A stretch of DNA of 64,000 nt from Nocardioides okcheonensis (GTDB lineage Bacteria > Actinomycetota > Actinomycetes > Propionibacteriales > Nocardioidaceae), in the NCBI RefSeq assembly GCF_020991065.1, contig NZ_CP087710.1:3782001-3846000 (forward strand), given 5' to 3'. Shown here in pieces: positions 34,335 through 42,385 of the stretch. The notes below the pieces were generated by a model. The model was not told the origin of the DNA and ran no database searches. It worked only from the letters and a program-made list of their open reading frames with translations. Position numbers and translations under genes: made by a program. Within the stretch, counting starts at the first letter, position 1; every line of letters starts with the position of its first letter.

Positions 34335-35410
34335 GTCAGCGCGGGGGGAGCGGCGGGGCGGTAGGCGCGGACCAGGCCGGTCACGCGGAGGTGCACGGTG
34401 TCGCCGGTGGCCGGGTGGCGTACGCCCGCCATGCGGGCGAGGACCGACGTGCCGTCGTCGAGACGGACCTGCACGGCGCAGTCGTGGCCGTAGTAGCTGA
34501 GCTCCTCGACCGTGCCGCGGACGCCCTCGGCGTGGGCGAGGTCGACGTAGATCTGCTCGGGGCGGATCATCAGCGACACCGGTCCGGAGCCGGGCTCGGT
34601 GAGGACCACCTCGCCGAGCGCGCACTGCGCGCGGCTCGCGGTGGCGGTGCCGGGGAGGACCACGGCGCGGCCGACGAACTCCGCGACCTGCGGGTCGGAG
34701 GGGGAGAGGTAGACCTCGCTCGGGCTCGCCGACTGCACCAGCCGGCCCGAGCGCATCACCGCGACCTGGTCGGCGAGGGACAGCGCCTCGTTCTGGTCGT
34801 GGGTGACGAGCAGCGCGGTCGTGTTGCTCGCCGCGAGGGCGCGGCGCACGGCCAGGGAGGTGGTGCCGCGCAGGCTGGCGTCGAGGGAGGAGAACGGTTC
34901 GTCCAGCAGCACCACCGCGGGCTTGGGGGCGAGCGACCGGGCGAGGGCGACCCGCTGCTGCTGGCCTCCGGAGAGCTCGTCGGGGCGACGGTGCCGGAAG
35001 TCGGCGGGGAGCTCGACGAGGTCGAGCATCTCCGCGACGCGGTCGTCGCGCTCGCGCCCGCGCTCCTCGCGCGGCAGGCCGAAGGCGATGTTGGCGGCGA
35101 CGTCGAGGTGGGGGAACAGCGCGCCCTCCTGCGGGACGTAGCCCACCCGGCGCACCTGCGGCGGCATCGGCTTCACGCCGTCGCCGGCGACGACGGTGTC
35201 GCCGAACGCGATGGTGCCGGCGTCGGGCAGCAGGAAGCCCGCGATCAGGCGCAGCAGGGTCGTCTTGCCGCAGCCGGACGGGCCGAGGACGGTCGTGAAC
35301 GACCCGTGCGGGACCTGCAGCGACACCTCGTCGACGGCACGCGTGGACGTACGGCCGGGGCCGCCCGCCGCGAACGTCTTGGTGACGCCGGTGATCGTCA
35401 GGGAGCTCAT
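34331..35410 (-). CDS. fbpC: ferric iron ABC transporter, ATP-binding protein
   Basis: 359 aa. Walker A GPSGCGKTT, Q-loop VPQEGALFPHL, signature LSGGQQQRVALARSL, Walker B VVLLDEPFSSLD and a TOBE-like C-terminal domain (LMIRPEQIYVD). FbpC/PotA-type ATPase. Third gene of the operon, overlapping fbpB by ATGA and the adenylation gene by GTGA. Confidence 0.92.
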   Translation of the reverse strand: MSSLTITGVTKTFAAGGPGRTSTRAVDEVSLQVPHGSFTTVLGPSGCGKTTLLRLIAGFLLPDAGTIAFGDTVVAGDGVKPMPPQVRRVGYVPQEGALFPHLDVAANIAFGLPREERGRERDDRVAEMLDLVELPADFRHRRPDELSGGQQQRVALARSLAPKPAVVLLDEPFSSLDASLRGTTSLAVRRALAASNTTALLVTHDQNEALSLADQVAVMRSGRLVQSASPSEVYLSPSDPQVAEFVGRAVVLPGTATASRAQCALGEVVLTEPGSGPVSLMIRPEQIYVDLAHAEGVRGTVEELSYYGHDCAVQVRLDDGTSVLARMAGVRHPATGDTVHLRVTGLVRAYRPAAPPALT

Positions 35411-36948
35411 GGGGTGGCCTCCTGGAGGGAGAGTCGCTCCTGCCGCATGAGCAGCACCGTCGCGGGGATCGAGACGAGCACCAGCAGGAGGGCGTAGGGG
35501 GCGGCTGCTCCGTAGCGGAGCTCGGAGGACGCCGACCAGAACTCGGTGGCCAGGGTCCGGGTGCCGATCGGGGAAAGCATCAGCGTGGCGGTCAGCTCGG
35601 TGGAGATGGCGAGGAACACCAGTGCGGCGCCGGCGCCGAGGCTGGGGGCGATGAGCGGCAGGGTGACCCGGCGCGCGGTGGCGAGCGGCCCGGTGCCGAG
35701 GCTGTGGGCGACGTCGTCGAGCACCGCCGGGGCCTGCTCCAGCCCGGCGCGGACGGTGACGACCGCACGTGGGAGGAAGAGGATGACGTAGGCCGCCACG
35801 AGCAGCGCGGCGGTCTGGTAGACCGGCGGCACGAGGCGCAGCGACGCGACCACGAGGGCCAGGCCTACGACGATGCCGGGCAGGGCGTTGGCGACGTAGG
35901 TGCTGCGCTCGATCAGGGTGGAGACCCGTCCGCGGTGGCGCACCGCGAGCCAGACGACCGGCACGGCGGCCACGGTCGCCGCGATCGCGCCGGCGAGCGC
36001 GAGGACGACGGTGGCGACCAGGGCCTCGGTGAGGTCGGCGAGCGGGAACTCGGTCGAGGTGCCCACCACGAGCCAGCGCACGAGGGACCAGGCCGGGACG
36101 CCGACCGCCAGCGCCACCACGCCGGCGAGGACCCCGAGCGTCGGCCAGCGCCACGCCCCGAGGGACAGCGGCACGCTGCTCCGGGCCGCGCCGCGTCCGA
36201 CCCGGGCGTACCGACGGTCGCCGCGCAGCCGCAGCTCGGCGAGCAGCAGGACGAGGCAGAGCAGGACCAGCACGCCGGCCATCGCGGTCGCGGCGGCGCC
36301 GTTGAAGGTCGAGCCGTACTGGTCGTAGATCGCGGTCGTGAAGGTCGGGAAGCGCAGCAGCGACAGCGCACCGAACTCCGCCAGGAGGTGGAGGCCGACC
36401 AGCAGCGCACCGCCCAGCAGCGCCGGGCGCAGCTGAGGCAGCACGACGGTCGCCAGCGTGCGGGCGCGGGAGTGCCCGAGCGACCACGCCGACTCCTCCA
36501 GCGCCGGGTCGAGCCGGCGCAGCATCGCGACCACGGGCAGGTAGACGAGCGGGTAGTAGGACAGCGTCACGACCAGGAACGCCCCGCCGAAGCCGTGGAC
36601 GCTGCGGTCGAGCGAGACCCAGGCGTAGCCGTTGACGAACGCCGGGACCGCGAGCGGTGCGACGAGCAGGCCGTGCCAGGCGCGCCGCCCCGGCAGGTCG
36701 GTGCGCTCGACGAGGACCGCCAGCACGACGCCGAGGGCGGCGGTCGCGGCCATGCAGGCCCCGGCGAGGGTGAGGGTGTTGCGCAGCAGCTCGCCGATCC
36801 GCGGGCGGGCCAGGAGCTGCCAGAGGTCGACGGGGCCGATCACCACGACGTAGGTCGCGACGTAGCCCAGCGGGACGAGCGCGAGCAGCGCGACGACCGC
36901 CCCCGCTGCCAGCAGCAGGGGCGGTGTGCGGCGCTCGGTGGCGCTCAG
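35407..36948 (-). CDS. fbpB: ferric iron ABC transporter permease, fused two-module type
   Basis: 513 aa, about twelve membrane helices in two homologous halves as in FbpB/SfuB. The EAA-like loops EESAWSLGHSRARTLATVVLPQLRPA and DDVAHSLGTGPLATARRVTLPLIAPS contact the ATPase. The start is unusual. No ATG, GTG or TTG lies in frame near the fbpA stop, and the first GTG downstream would delete helix 1. CTG at 36948, overlapping the fbpA stop as CTGA and preceded by GAGG, is the best candidate. Confidence 0.88.
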   Translation of the reverse strand: MSATERRTPPLLLAAGAVVALLALVPLGYVATYVVVIGPVDLWQLLARPRIGELLRNTLTLAGACMAATAALGVVLAVLVERTDLPGRRAWHGLLVAPLAVPAFVNGYAWVSLDRSVHGFGGAFLVVTLSYYPLVYLPVVAMLRRLDPALEESAWSLGHSRARTLATVVLPQLRPALLGGALLVGLHLLAEFGALSLLRFPTFTTAIYDQYGSTFNGAAATAMAGVLVLLCLVLLLAELRLRGDRRYARVGRGAARSSVPLSLGAWRWPTLGVLAGVVALAVGVPAWSLVRWLVVGTSTEFPLADLTEALVATVVLALAGAIAATVAAVPVVWLAVRHRGRVSTLIERSTYVANALPGIVVGLALVVASLRLVPPVYQTAALLVAAYVILFLPRAVVTVRAGLEQAPAVLDDVAHSLGTGPLATARRVTLPLIAPSLGAGAALVFLAISTELTATLMLSPIGTRTLATEFWSASSELRYGAAAPYALLLVLVSIPATVLLMRQERLSLQEATP

Positions 36949-37973
36949 AGCAGTCCGGCCTCGGTCATCAGGTCGGTGACCTGCGGGCCGTTGAGGCTCG
37001 CCACGTCGACCTGCGGCGGGTCGAGCTCGTCGAACGGCTTCACGTCGGGGTTGAGGCTCGCGTCGGGGTTGAGCGGGTACTCCAGGGCGTACGACTCGGC
37101 CATCGCCTGCTGGGCCTCGGTGCCGGTGAGCCAGGTGATGAACTCCTCGGCGGCGTCCTGGTGCTCGCTGCTGGCGAGCATGCCGGCGCCGGAGATGCTC
37201 ACGAACGCGCCGGGGTCCTGGTTGCCGAAGAAGTGGAGCGCGGAGCTGTCGGAGTCCGAGCCGTTCTCCTCTCGGTCGCGGTACCAGTAGTAGTGGTAGG
37301 CGATGCCGGCGTCGACCTCGCCGGAGTCGACGGACTGCATGACGACGAGGTTGTTCTGGACGATCTCGCCGTTCTCCTTCAGCCCGGCCAGCCAGTCGGC
37401 CGTGGCCTGCTCGCCCTCGAGCTCGAGGACGGCGGAGACGATCGCCTGGAAGTCGGCACCCGTCGGCGAGAAGGCGACGCGGCCCTTCCACTCGGGCTTC
37501 GCGAAGTCCAGGATCGAGGCGGGCATGTCGGCCTCGGTCATCGAGTCCGTGTTGTACATCGCGACGGTCGAGCGGGCGAGGAAGCCGGTCCACGTCCGGT
37601 CGGCCGGGACGTACTGGTCGGGGATCGTCGCGGTCGCGCTGTCGGGCAGCTCGGCGAACAGGCCGGCGTTGTCGACGATGCTCATGGCCGGGGAGTTCTC
37701 GGTGAGGAACACGTCGGCGGGGGAGTCCTCGCCCTCCTCGACGATCTGGTTGGCCATCTCGAGGTCCTTGCCGTTGCGCAGCTCGACGTCGAGGCCCGAC
37801 TCCTCCTCGAACAGCGGCACCAGCTCGTCGAGCAGCTGCTCGTGCTGGGCGTTGTAGACGACCAGATCGGGGGAGCTGAACAGGCCGCACCCGGTCAGGG
37901 TGGAGGCGGTCAGGGTGACCGCGGCCAGCGAGACGGCGGCGCGGCGCAGGGTCGGACGCGAGGAAGACGACAC
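36945..37973 (-). CDS. fbpA: ferric iron-binding lipoprotein of ABC transporter
   Basis: 342 aa, GTG start after AAAGGA. Lipoprotein signal peptide with lipobox LTGC (Cys29). Periplasmic-binding-protein class II fold begins LVVYNAQHEQLLDELVPLFEEESG. Tyr residues in GIAYHYYWYRD match the tandem iron-binding tyrosines of FbpA proteins. It captures ferric iron at the cell surface for FbpBC. First gene of the operon, directly behind an IdeR/DtxR-type box. Confidence 0.92.
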   Translation of the reverse strand: MSSSSRPTLRRAAVSLAAVTLTASTLTGCGLFSSPDLVVYNAQHEQLLDELVPLFEEESGLDVELRNGKDLEMANQIVEEGEDSPADVFLTENSPAMSIVDNAGLFAELPDSATATIPDQYVPADRTWTGFLARSTVAMYNTDSMTEADMPASILDFAKPEWKGRVAFSPTGADFQAIVSAVLELEGEQATADWLAGLKENGEIVQNNLVVMQSVDSGEVDAGIAYHYYWYRDREENGSDSDSSALHFFGNQDPGAFVSISGAGMLASSEHQDAAEEFITWLTGTEAQQAMAESYALEYPLNPDASLNPDVKPFDELDPPQVDVASLNGPQVTDLMTEAGLL

Positions 37974-37989
37974 GAGGGATCCTTTTGTT

Positions 37990-38008
37990 TGCTTAGGCTC
38001 ACCTAACT
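37990..38008 (-). promoter_or_regulatory. DtxR/IdeR iron box upstream of fbpA
   Basis: On the minus strand AGTTAGGTGAGCCTAAGCA matches the 19-bp IdeR/DtxR consensus (TTAGGTTAGGCTAACCTAA type), with the palindromic TTAGG...CCTAA core. It lies 16 nt upstream of the fbpA start, overlapping the likely -10 (TAGAGT or TAGGTG). Repression under iron sufficiency is expected. No ideR gene is in the window. Confidence 0.85.
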
Positions 38009-38080
38009 CTAGCGCCGCGCACCGTGCGGGACGGAATCGGGCCCGCCCGCCCGGACGGCCACGGCATGGGCTGGGTCACA

Positions 38081-38107
38081 CCGAGGGTTAGCGATCGCTA
38101 ACCTCGG
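38081..38107. promoter_or_regulatory. palindromic operator upstream of acyl-CoA dehydrogenase
   Basis: GGTTAGCGATCGCTAACC (38086-38103) is a perfect 18-bp palindrome. CCGAGG/CCTCGG arms flank it if one unpaired G is allowed. It ends 8 nt before the predicted -10 TATCCT (38112-38117) and covers the -35 of the acyl-CoA dehydrogenase. A TetR/FadR-like repressor encoded elsewhere is the probable ligand; it does not resemble the two TetR operators in this window. Confidence 0.7.
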
Positions 38108-38124
38108 CCGGTATCCTCGCGGTC

Positions 38125-39321
38125 ATGACCTTCGAGCTGTCCCCCGAGCACGAGCAGTTCCGCCGCAGCGTCCGCGACTTCGCCGAGGCCGAGATCGCCC
38201 CGCACGCCGCCCAGTGGGACCGCGACCACCACTTCCCGACCGACGTCGTGCAGAAGATGGGCGCGCTCGGGCTGATGGGCCTCACCGCGCCGGAGGAGTT
38301 CGGCGGCGCCGGGATGGCCGGGGAGGACGGCGGCTTCACCTCGCTGTGCCTGGCGATCGAGGAGATCGGGCGGGTCGACCAGTCGATGGGCATCACGCTC
38401 GAGGCCGCGGTCGGGCTGGGCATCAACCCGATCCTCACCTACGGCACCGACGAGCAGAAGAAGACCTGGCTGCCCGACCTCGTCGCCGGCGAGAAGCTGG
38501 CCGGCTTCGGCCTCACCGAGCCCGGTGCCGGCTCCGACGCCGGGGCGACCCGCACCAAGGCGGTCCTCGAGGACGGCGAGTGGGTCGTCAACGGGGCCAA
38601 GCAGTTCATCACCAACTCCGGCTCCTCGATCACGTCGGTCGTGACGGTCACCGCCCGCACCGGCGAGCGCGCCGACGGCCGCCCGGAGATCTCGACGATC
38701 ATCGTCCCGTCCGGGACGCCCGGCTTCACCGCCGAGAAGGCCTACGACAAGCTCGGCTGGCACGCCTCCGACACCCACCCGCTGTCCTTCTCCGACGCCC
38801 GCGTGCCGGAGTCGAACCTGCTCGGCGAGCGCGGTCGCGGCTACGCCCAGTTCCTCGCCACCCTCGACGACGGCCGCGTCGCGATCGCCGCGCTCGCGGT
38901 CGGCTGCATCCAGGCCTGCCTCGACCTGTCGCTGCAGTACGCCGGCGAGCGGCAGACCTTCGGCGGCCCGATCGGTCGCAAGCAGGGCCTCGCCTTCCAG
39001 GTCTCCGACCTGCAGGTCATGCTCGACGCCTCGCGCCTGCTGACCTACAAGGCGGCTGCCATGAAGGACGCGATGGACGCCGGCAAGGACGTCTCGATGG
39101 CCGCCTTCAAGCAGGCTGCCGCCGTCGCCAAGCTCTACACCACCGAGTCGGCCGTGACCGCGACCCGCATCGCCACCCAGGTCTTCGGCGGCTACGGCTT
39201 CATGGAGGAGTACCCGGTCGTCCGGTTCTACCGCGACGCCAAGGTGCTCGAGATCGGCGAGGGCACCTCCGAGGTCCAGCGGATGCTCATCGCCCGGGGG
39301 CTCGGCCTGCCGGTCGAGTGA
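38125..39321 (+). CDS. acyl-CoA dehydrogenase
   Basis: 398 aa. N-terminal domain starts ELSPEHEQFRRSVRDFAEAEI. FAD/substrate motifs include GFGLTEPGAGSDAGATRT and QFITNSGSSI. The C-terminal helical domain has YAGERQTFGGPIGRKQGL, QVFGGYGFMEEYPV and EIGEGTSEVQRMLIAR, whose Glu is the expected catalytic base. It oxidises an acyl-CoA to the enoyl-CoA with electrons to ETF. Chain-length preference is not readable. TATCCT 7 nt before the ATG marks a leaderless start, with a strong palindromic operator upstream. Confidence 0.93.
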   Translation: MTFELSPEHEQFRRSVRDFAEAEIAPHAAQWDRDHHFPTDVVQKMGALGLMGLTAPEEFGGAGMAGEDGGFTSLCLAIEEIGRVDQSMGITLEAAVGLGINPILTYGTDEQKKTWLPDLVAGEKLAGFGLTEPGAGSDAGATRTKAVLEDGEWVVNGAKQFITNSGSSITSVVTVTARTGERADGRPEISTIIVPSGTPGFTAEKAYDKLGWHASDTHPLSFSDARVPESNLLGERGRGYAQFLATLDDGRVAIAALAVGCIQACLDLSLQYAGERQTFGGPIGRKQGLAFQVSDLQVMLDASRLLTYKAAAMKDAMDAGKDVSMAAFKQAAAVAKLYTTESAVTATRIATQVFGGYGFMEEYPVVRFYRDAKVLEIGEGTSEVQRMLIARGLGLPVE

Positions 39322-39334
39322 GGGGACTCCCCGC

Positions 39335-39382
39335 GACGGTGGAGCACCCGGCCGGACCTAGCGGCCGCGGGCTCCACTGATC
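39335..39382 (+). repeat. 3'-end palindromic element, copy C
   Basis: GACGGTGGAGC pairs with GCTCCACTGATC-like sequence (last bases diverged) around a loop with the conserved GGACCTAGCGGCCG. It begins 13 nt after the acyl-CoA dehydrogenase stop. The inner core and arms match copies at 47079-47125 and 48172-48218 when each is read in the direction of its upstream gene. Confidence 0.75.
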
Positions 39383-39433
39383 TCCCCCTCCCGACGGATC
39401 CCGGCGGGGCGCGGGCGTCGTACCCTCGCCCCC

Positions 39434-40780
39434 ATGCCCCGCCTGAGCCAGCGCCTGAGCCAGCGCCTGCTCGACTGGTTCGGCGTGGACGACGCGTGGG
39501 AGCGACCGCGCCCGCCGGTCGGGCGCCCGGACGCGGTGCTCGCCCTCACGGTGGAGTCGGTGAGCCTGCTCGCGCTCGAGCTGGTCCGCAGCTCCGGCGG
39601 CTTCGAGCACACCGACGTCCCGGTCTGGGCGCAGTGGCTGGCGGTCTCCAGCGGCGCCGCGCTGCTGCTCGGTCGCCGGCGCTGGCCGCTCACGGTGGCG
39701 CTCCTGGCGGCCGCGCACATGTTCGTCGCGGGCGTCACGATGCCCGAGGTGATGGGTCAGCTCTCGCTGCAGATCGTCTACTTCGTCGCCCTGCTGTCCG
39801 GGGTCGCGTGGGCCCGCGACCGCCGGGCGATGGTGGTCGTCGTCGGCACCATCGTGCTGTTCATGTTCGCCTGGATCGGGTGGCAGTTCGCCCTCGGCTC
39901 CTCGATCCAGGAGTGGCTCGACGACGAGGACCTGAGCGAGCAGATCGGGGTGTTCCCCCCGATCCCGGCCGCGATCGCCATCACCTTGCTGATCAACGTC
40001 ATCTACTTCGGCGGCGCGATCGTCGGCGGCGGCGTGTCCTGGCGGGCCGCGCGCCAGCGCCACCGGCTCCAGGAGCAGGCCAGCACCATCGCCGCCCAGG
40101 CCGGACGGCTGCGCGAGCAGGCCGTCGTCGACGAGCGGCTCAGGATCGCCCGCGAGCTCCACGACGTGGTCGCGCACGGGGTGTCCGCGATGGGCATCCA
40201 GGCCGGCGCCGCCCGCCGCGTCCTCGACCGCGACCCCGACGCCGCTCGCCGGGCGCTCGCGAACGTCGAGGACGCCTCCCGGGACGCCGTGACCCAGATG
40301 CGGCTGCTGCTCGGCACGCTGCGCGAGGGCGTCGGTGACCGGGCCGACGCCCCCGCCGACGACGCCGCGCGGGCGCCCGGGGCGACCGTCGCCGACCTCC
40401 CGTCGCTGGTCGCCGCCGTATCGGGGGAGGGCCTGTCGGTCAGCCTCGACGTGGTGCCCGACTGCGAGGTCGTCGCCGAACGCGTGCCGCGCGGCGTCGG
40501 GCTCGCGGTCTACCGCACCGTGCAGGAGGCGCTCGCCAACGTGCGCCGTCACTCCACCGCCGACGCCGTCTCGGTGGTGGTGCGGGTCGACGCGGAGGGC
40601 TCCTACGCCGAGGTGGAGGTGGTCGACAACGGGCGCTCGCGACACGGCACCTCGGGCAGCGGCCTGGGGCAGCTCGGCATCCGCGAGCGCGCCGCGACCC
40701 ACGGGGGGCACGTCGAGATCGGGCCGCGCGTCACCGGCGGCTACCGCGTCCGGGTGCGCTACCCGCTGGAGGGCCGGTGA
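39434..40780 (+). CDS. two-component sensor histidine kinase (NarL/DesK-type, HisKA_3)
   Basis: 448 aa. About five N-terminal membrane helices (residues 35-200; for example LQIVYFVALLSGVAWA, AIAITLLINVIYFGG). Coiled linker QRHRLQEQASTIAAQAG. HisKA_3 dimerisation helix IARELHDVVAHGVSAM with phospho-His at about 242. HATPase: ERVPRGVGLAVYRTVQEALANVRRH and GSGLGQLGIRERAATHGG. The signal is unknown. TACCCT 7 nt before the ATG; the next gene starts in its stop (GTGA). Confidence 0.93.
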   Translation: MPRLSQRLSQRLLDWFGVDDAWERPRPPVGRPDAVLALTVESVSLLALELVRSSGGFEHTDVPVWAQWLAVSSGAALLLGRRRWPLTVALLAAAHMFVAGVTMPEVMGQLSLQIVYFVALLSGVAWARDRRAMVVVVGTIVLFMFAWIGWQFALGSSIQEWLDDEDLSEQIGVFPPIPAAIAITLLINVIYFGGAIVGGGVSWRAARQRHRLQEQASTIAAQAGRLREQAVVDERLRIARELHDVVAHGVSAMGIQAGAARRVLDRDPDAARRALANVEDASRDAVTQMRLLLGTLREGVGDRADAPADDAARAPGATVADLPSLVAAVSGEGLSVSLDVVPDCEVVAERVPRGVGLAVYRTVQEALANVRRHSTADAVSVVVRVDAEGSYAEVEVVDNGRSRHGTSGSGLGQLGIRERAATHGGHVEIGPRVTGGYRVRVRYPLEGR

Positions 40781-41448
40781 CCGAGCCGCTGAAGGTCCTG
40801 CTCGTCGACGACCACGCCATGGTGCGCTCCGGCTTCGCGATGGTGCTGTCGGTCGAGGACGACATCGAGGTGGTGGGCGAGGCGGCCGACGGGCTCCAGG
40901 CGCTGGAGCGGGCCCGTGAGGCACGACCCGACGTGGTGCTCATGGACGTCCAGATGCCGCGGATGGACGGGATCGAGGCCACCGGTCACCTGGTCGCCGA
41001 GGACCTCGGCCGCGTCGTCATCGTCACCACCTTCGACCGCGACGACTACCTCTTCGCAGCCCTCGAGGCGGGCGCGAGCGGGTTCCTGCTCAAGAACGCC
41101 GGCCCGGAGCAGCTGCTCGACGCCGTCCGCGCGGCCGGGCGCGGCCACGCGCTCCTCGCGCCGGAGGTGACCCGTCGGGTGATCGGCAAGATGGCCGCCG
41201 CGCGGTCGGGGACCGGCGCGGAGCGCCCCGAGCCGGCGGAGCTCGCCCGGCTCACCGCGCGCGAGCGGGAGGTGCTCGTGCTCCTCGGCCGCGGGCTGTC
41301 CAACGGCGAGGTGGCGGCCGAGCTCGTGCTGGGCGAGGCGACGGTCAAGACGCACGTGTCGAACGTGCTCGCCAAGCTGCACCTGCGCGACCGGGTGCAG
41401 GCCGTCGTCTTCGCCTACGAGGCCGGCCTCATCCACCCGACGGACTGA
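40777..41448 (+). CDS. LuxR/NarL-family response regulator
   Basis: 223 aa. Receiver domain with acidic pair Asp11/Asp12, phospho-acceptor Asp57 in VVLMDVQMP and Lys in FLLKNAG. The LuxR HTH at about 155-215 reads LTAREREVLVLLGRGLSNGEVAAEL and ATVKTHVSNVLAKL. Translationally coupled to the kinase, it probably controls the ABC exporter that begins 55 nt downstream. Confidence 0.94.
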   Translation: MTEPLKVLLVDDHAMVRSGFAMVLSVEDDIEVVGEAADGLQALERAREARPDVVLMDVQMPRMDGIEATGHLVAEDLGRVVIVTTFDRDDYLFAALEAGASGFLLKNAGPEQLLDAVRAAGRGHALLAPEVTRRVIGKMAAARSGTGAERPEPAELARLTAREREVLVLLGRGLSNGEVAAELVLGEATVKTHVSNVLAKLHLRDRVQAVVFAYEAGLIHPTD

Positions 41449-41503
41449 CGGTTCCGTCGCGCGGGGGATCCCGCGGACGGCGCGCGCGCCTAGCGTCGTC
41501 GTC

Positions 41504-42385
41504 ATGTTGGAGATCAGGGAGCTCACCAGGCGGTTCGGCGACGCCACGGCAGTCGACCACGTGTCCTTCGAGGTGCCGGCCGGTCAGATGACCGGCTTCG
41601 TCGGCGCCAACGGCGCGGGCAAGACCACGACCATGCGGATGGTCATGGGCGTGCTCGGCATCGACGAGGGCGAGGTGCTGTGGCAGGGCCGTCCGATCAC
41701 GCGGCTCGACCGCCGCTCGATCGGCTACATGCCGGAGGAGCGCGGCCTCTACCCCAAGCAACCGATCCTCGACCAGCTCGTCTACGTCGCCCAGCTCAAG
41801 GGCATGGCGCGCACCGCCGCCCGCGCGGAGGTCACCGACCTGCTCGAGCGGTTCGGCCTGGGCGAGCGCGCCAAGGACCACCTGGAGAAGCTGTCGCTGG
41901 GCAACCAGCAGCGGGTCCAGATCATCGCGTCGGTGCTGCCGCGCCCCGCGGCGCTGGTGCTCGACGAGCCGTTCTCCGGCCTCGACCCGGTGGCCGTCGA
42001 CTCGATGGTCGACCTGCTGCGCGAGTACACCCGCGACGGCGTGCCCGTGCTGTTCTCCAGCCACCAGCTCGACCTCGTCGAGCGCCTGTGCGACCGGCTG
42101 GTCGTGCTGGCCCAGGGACGCCGGGTCGCCGCCGGGACGGTGTCGGAGCTGCGCGACGCGGGGGTGCCGCGCTTCCGGCTCGTCCTCGGCGGCGACGCCG
42201 GTTGGGTCCGCGACCACACCGGCCTCGACGTCCTCGACCTCGACGGCAGCACCGCGCTGGTCGAGGTCCACCACGAGGGCGCCGAGCAGCAGCTGATCAC
42301 CGAGGCGACCCGCAGGGGCGCCGTCCACGAGTTCGTCCGGGTCCGCCCGGCGCTCAGCGAGATCTACCGGGAGGCCACCGCATGA
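41504..42385 (+). CDS. ABC exporter ATP-binding protein (NatA-like)
   Basis: 293 aa. Walker A GANGAGKTT, signature LSLGNQQRVQIIASV, Walker B ALVLDEPFSGLD, H-loop SSHQLDLVERLCD. The C-terminal accessory region fits the DUF4162-type NatA group. TAGCGT 7 nt before the ATG gives it its own leaderless promoter. Overlaps the permease gene by ATGA. The position after a LuxR-type two-component pair recalls envelope-stress or antimicrobial-efflux modules. Confidence 0.93.
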   Translation: MLEIRELTRRFGDATAVDHVSFEVPAGQMTGFVGANGAGKTTTMRMVMGVLGIDEGEVLWQGRPITRLDRRSIGYMPEERGLYPKQPILDQLVYVAQLKGMARTAARAEVTDLLERFGLGERAKDHLEKLSLGNQQRVQIIASVLPRPAALVLDEPFSGLDPVAVDSMVDLLREYTRDGVPVLFSSHQLDLVERLCDRLVVLAQGRRVAAGTVSELRDAGVPRFRLVLGGDAGWVRDHTGLDVLDLDGSTALVEVHHEGAEQQLITEATRRGAVHEFVRVRPALSEIYREATA

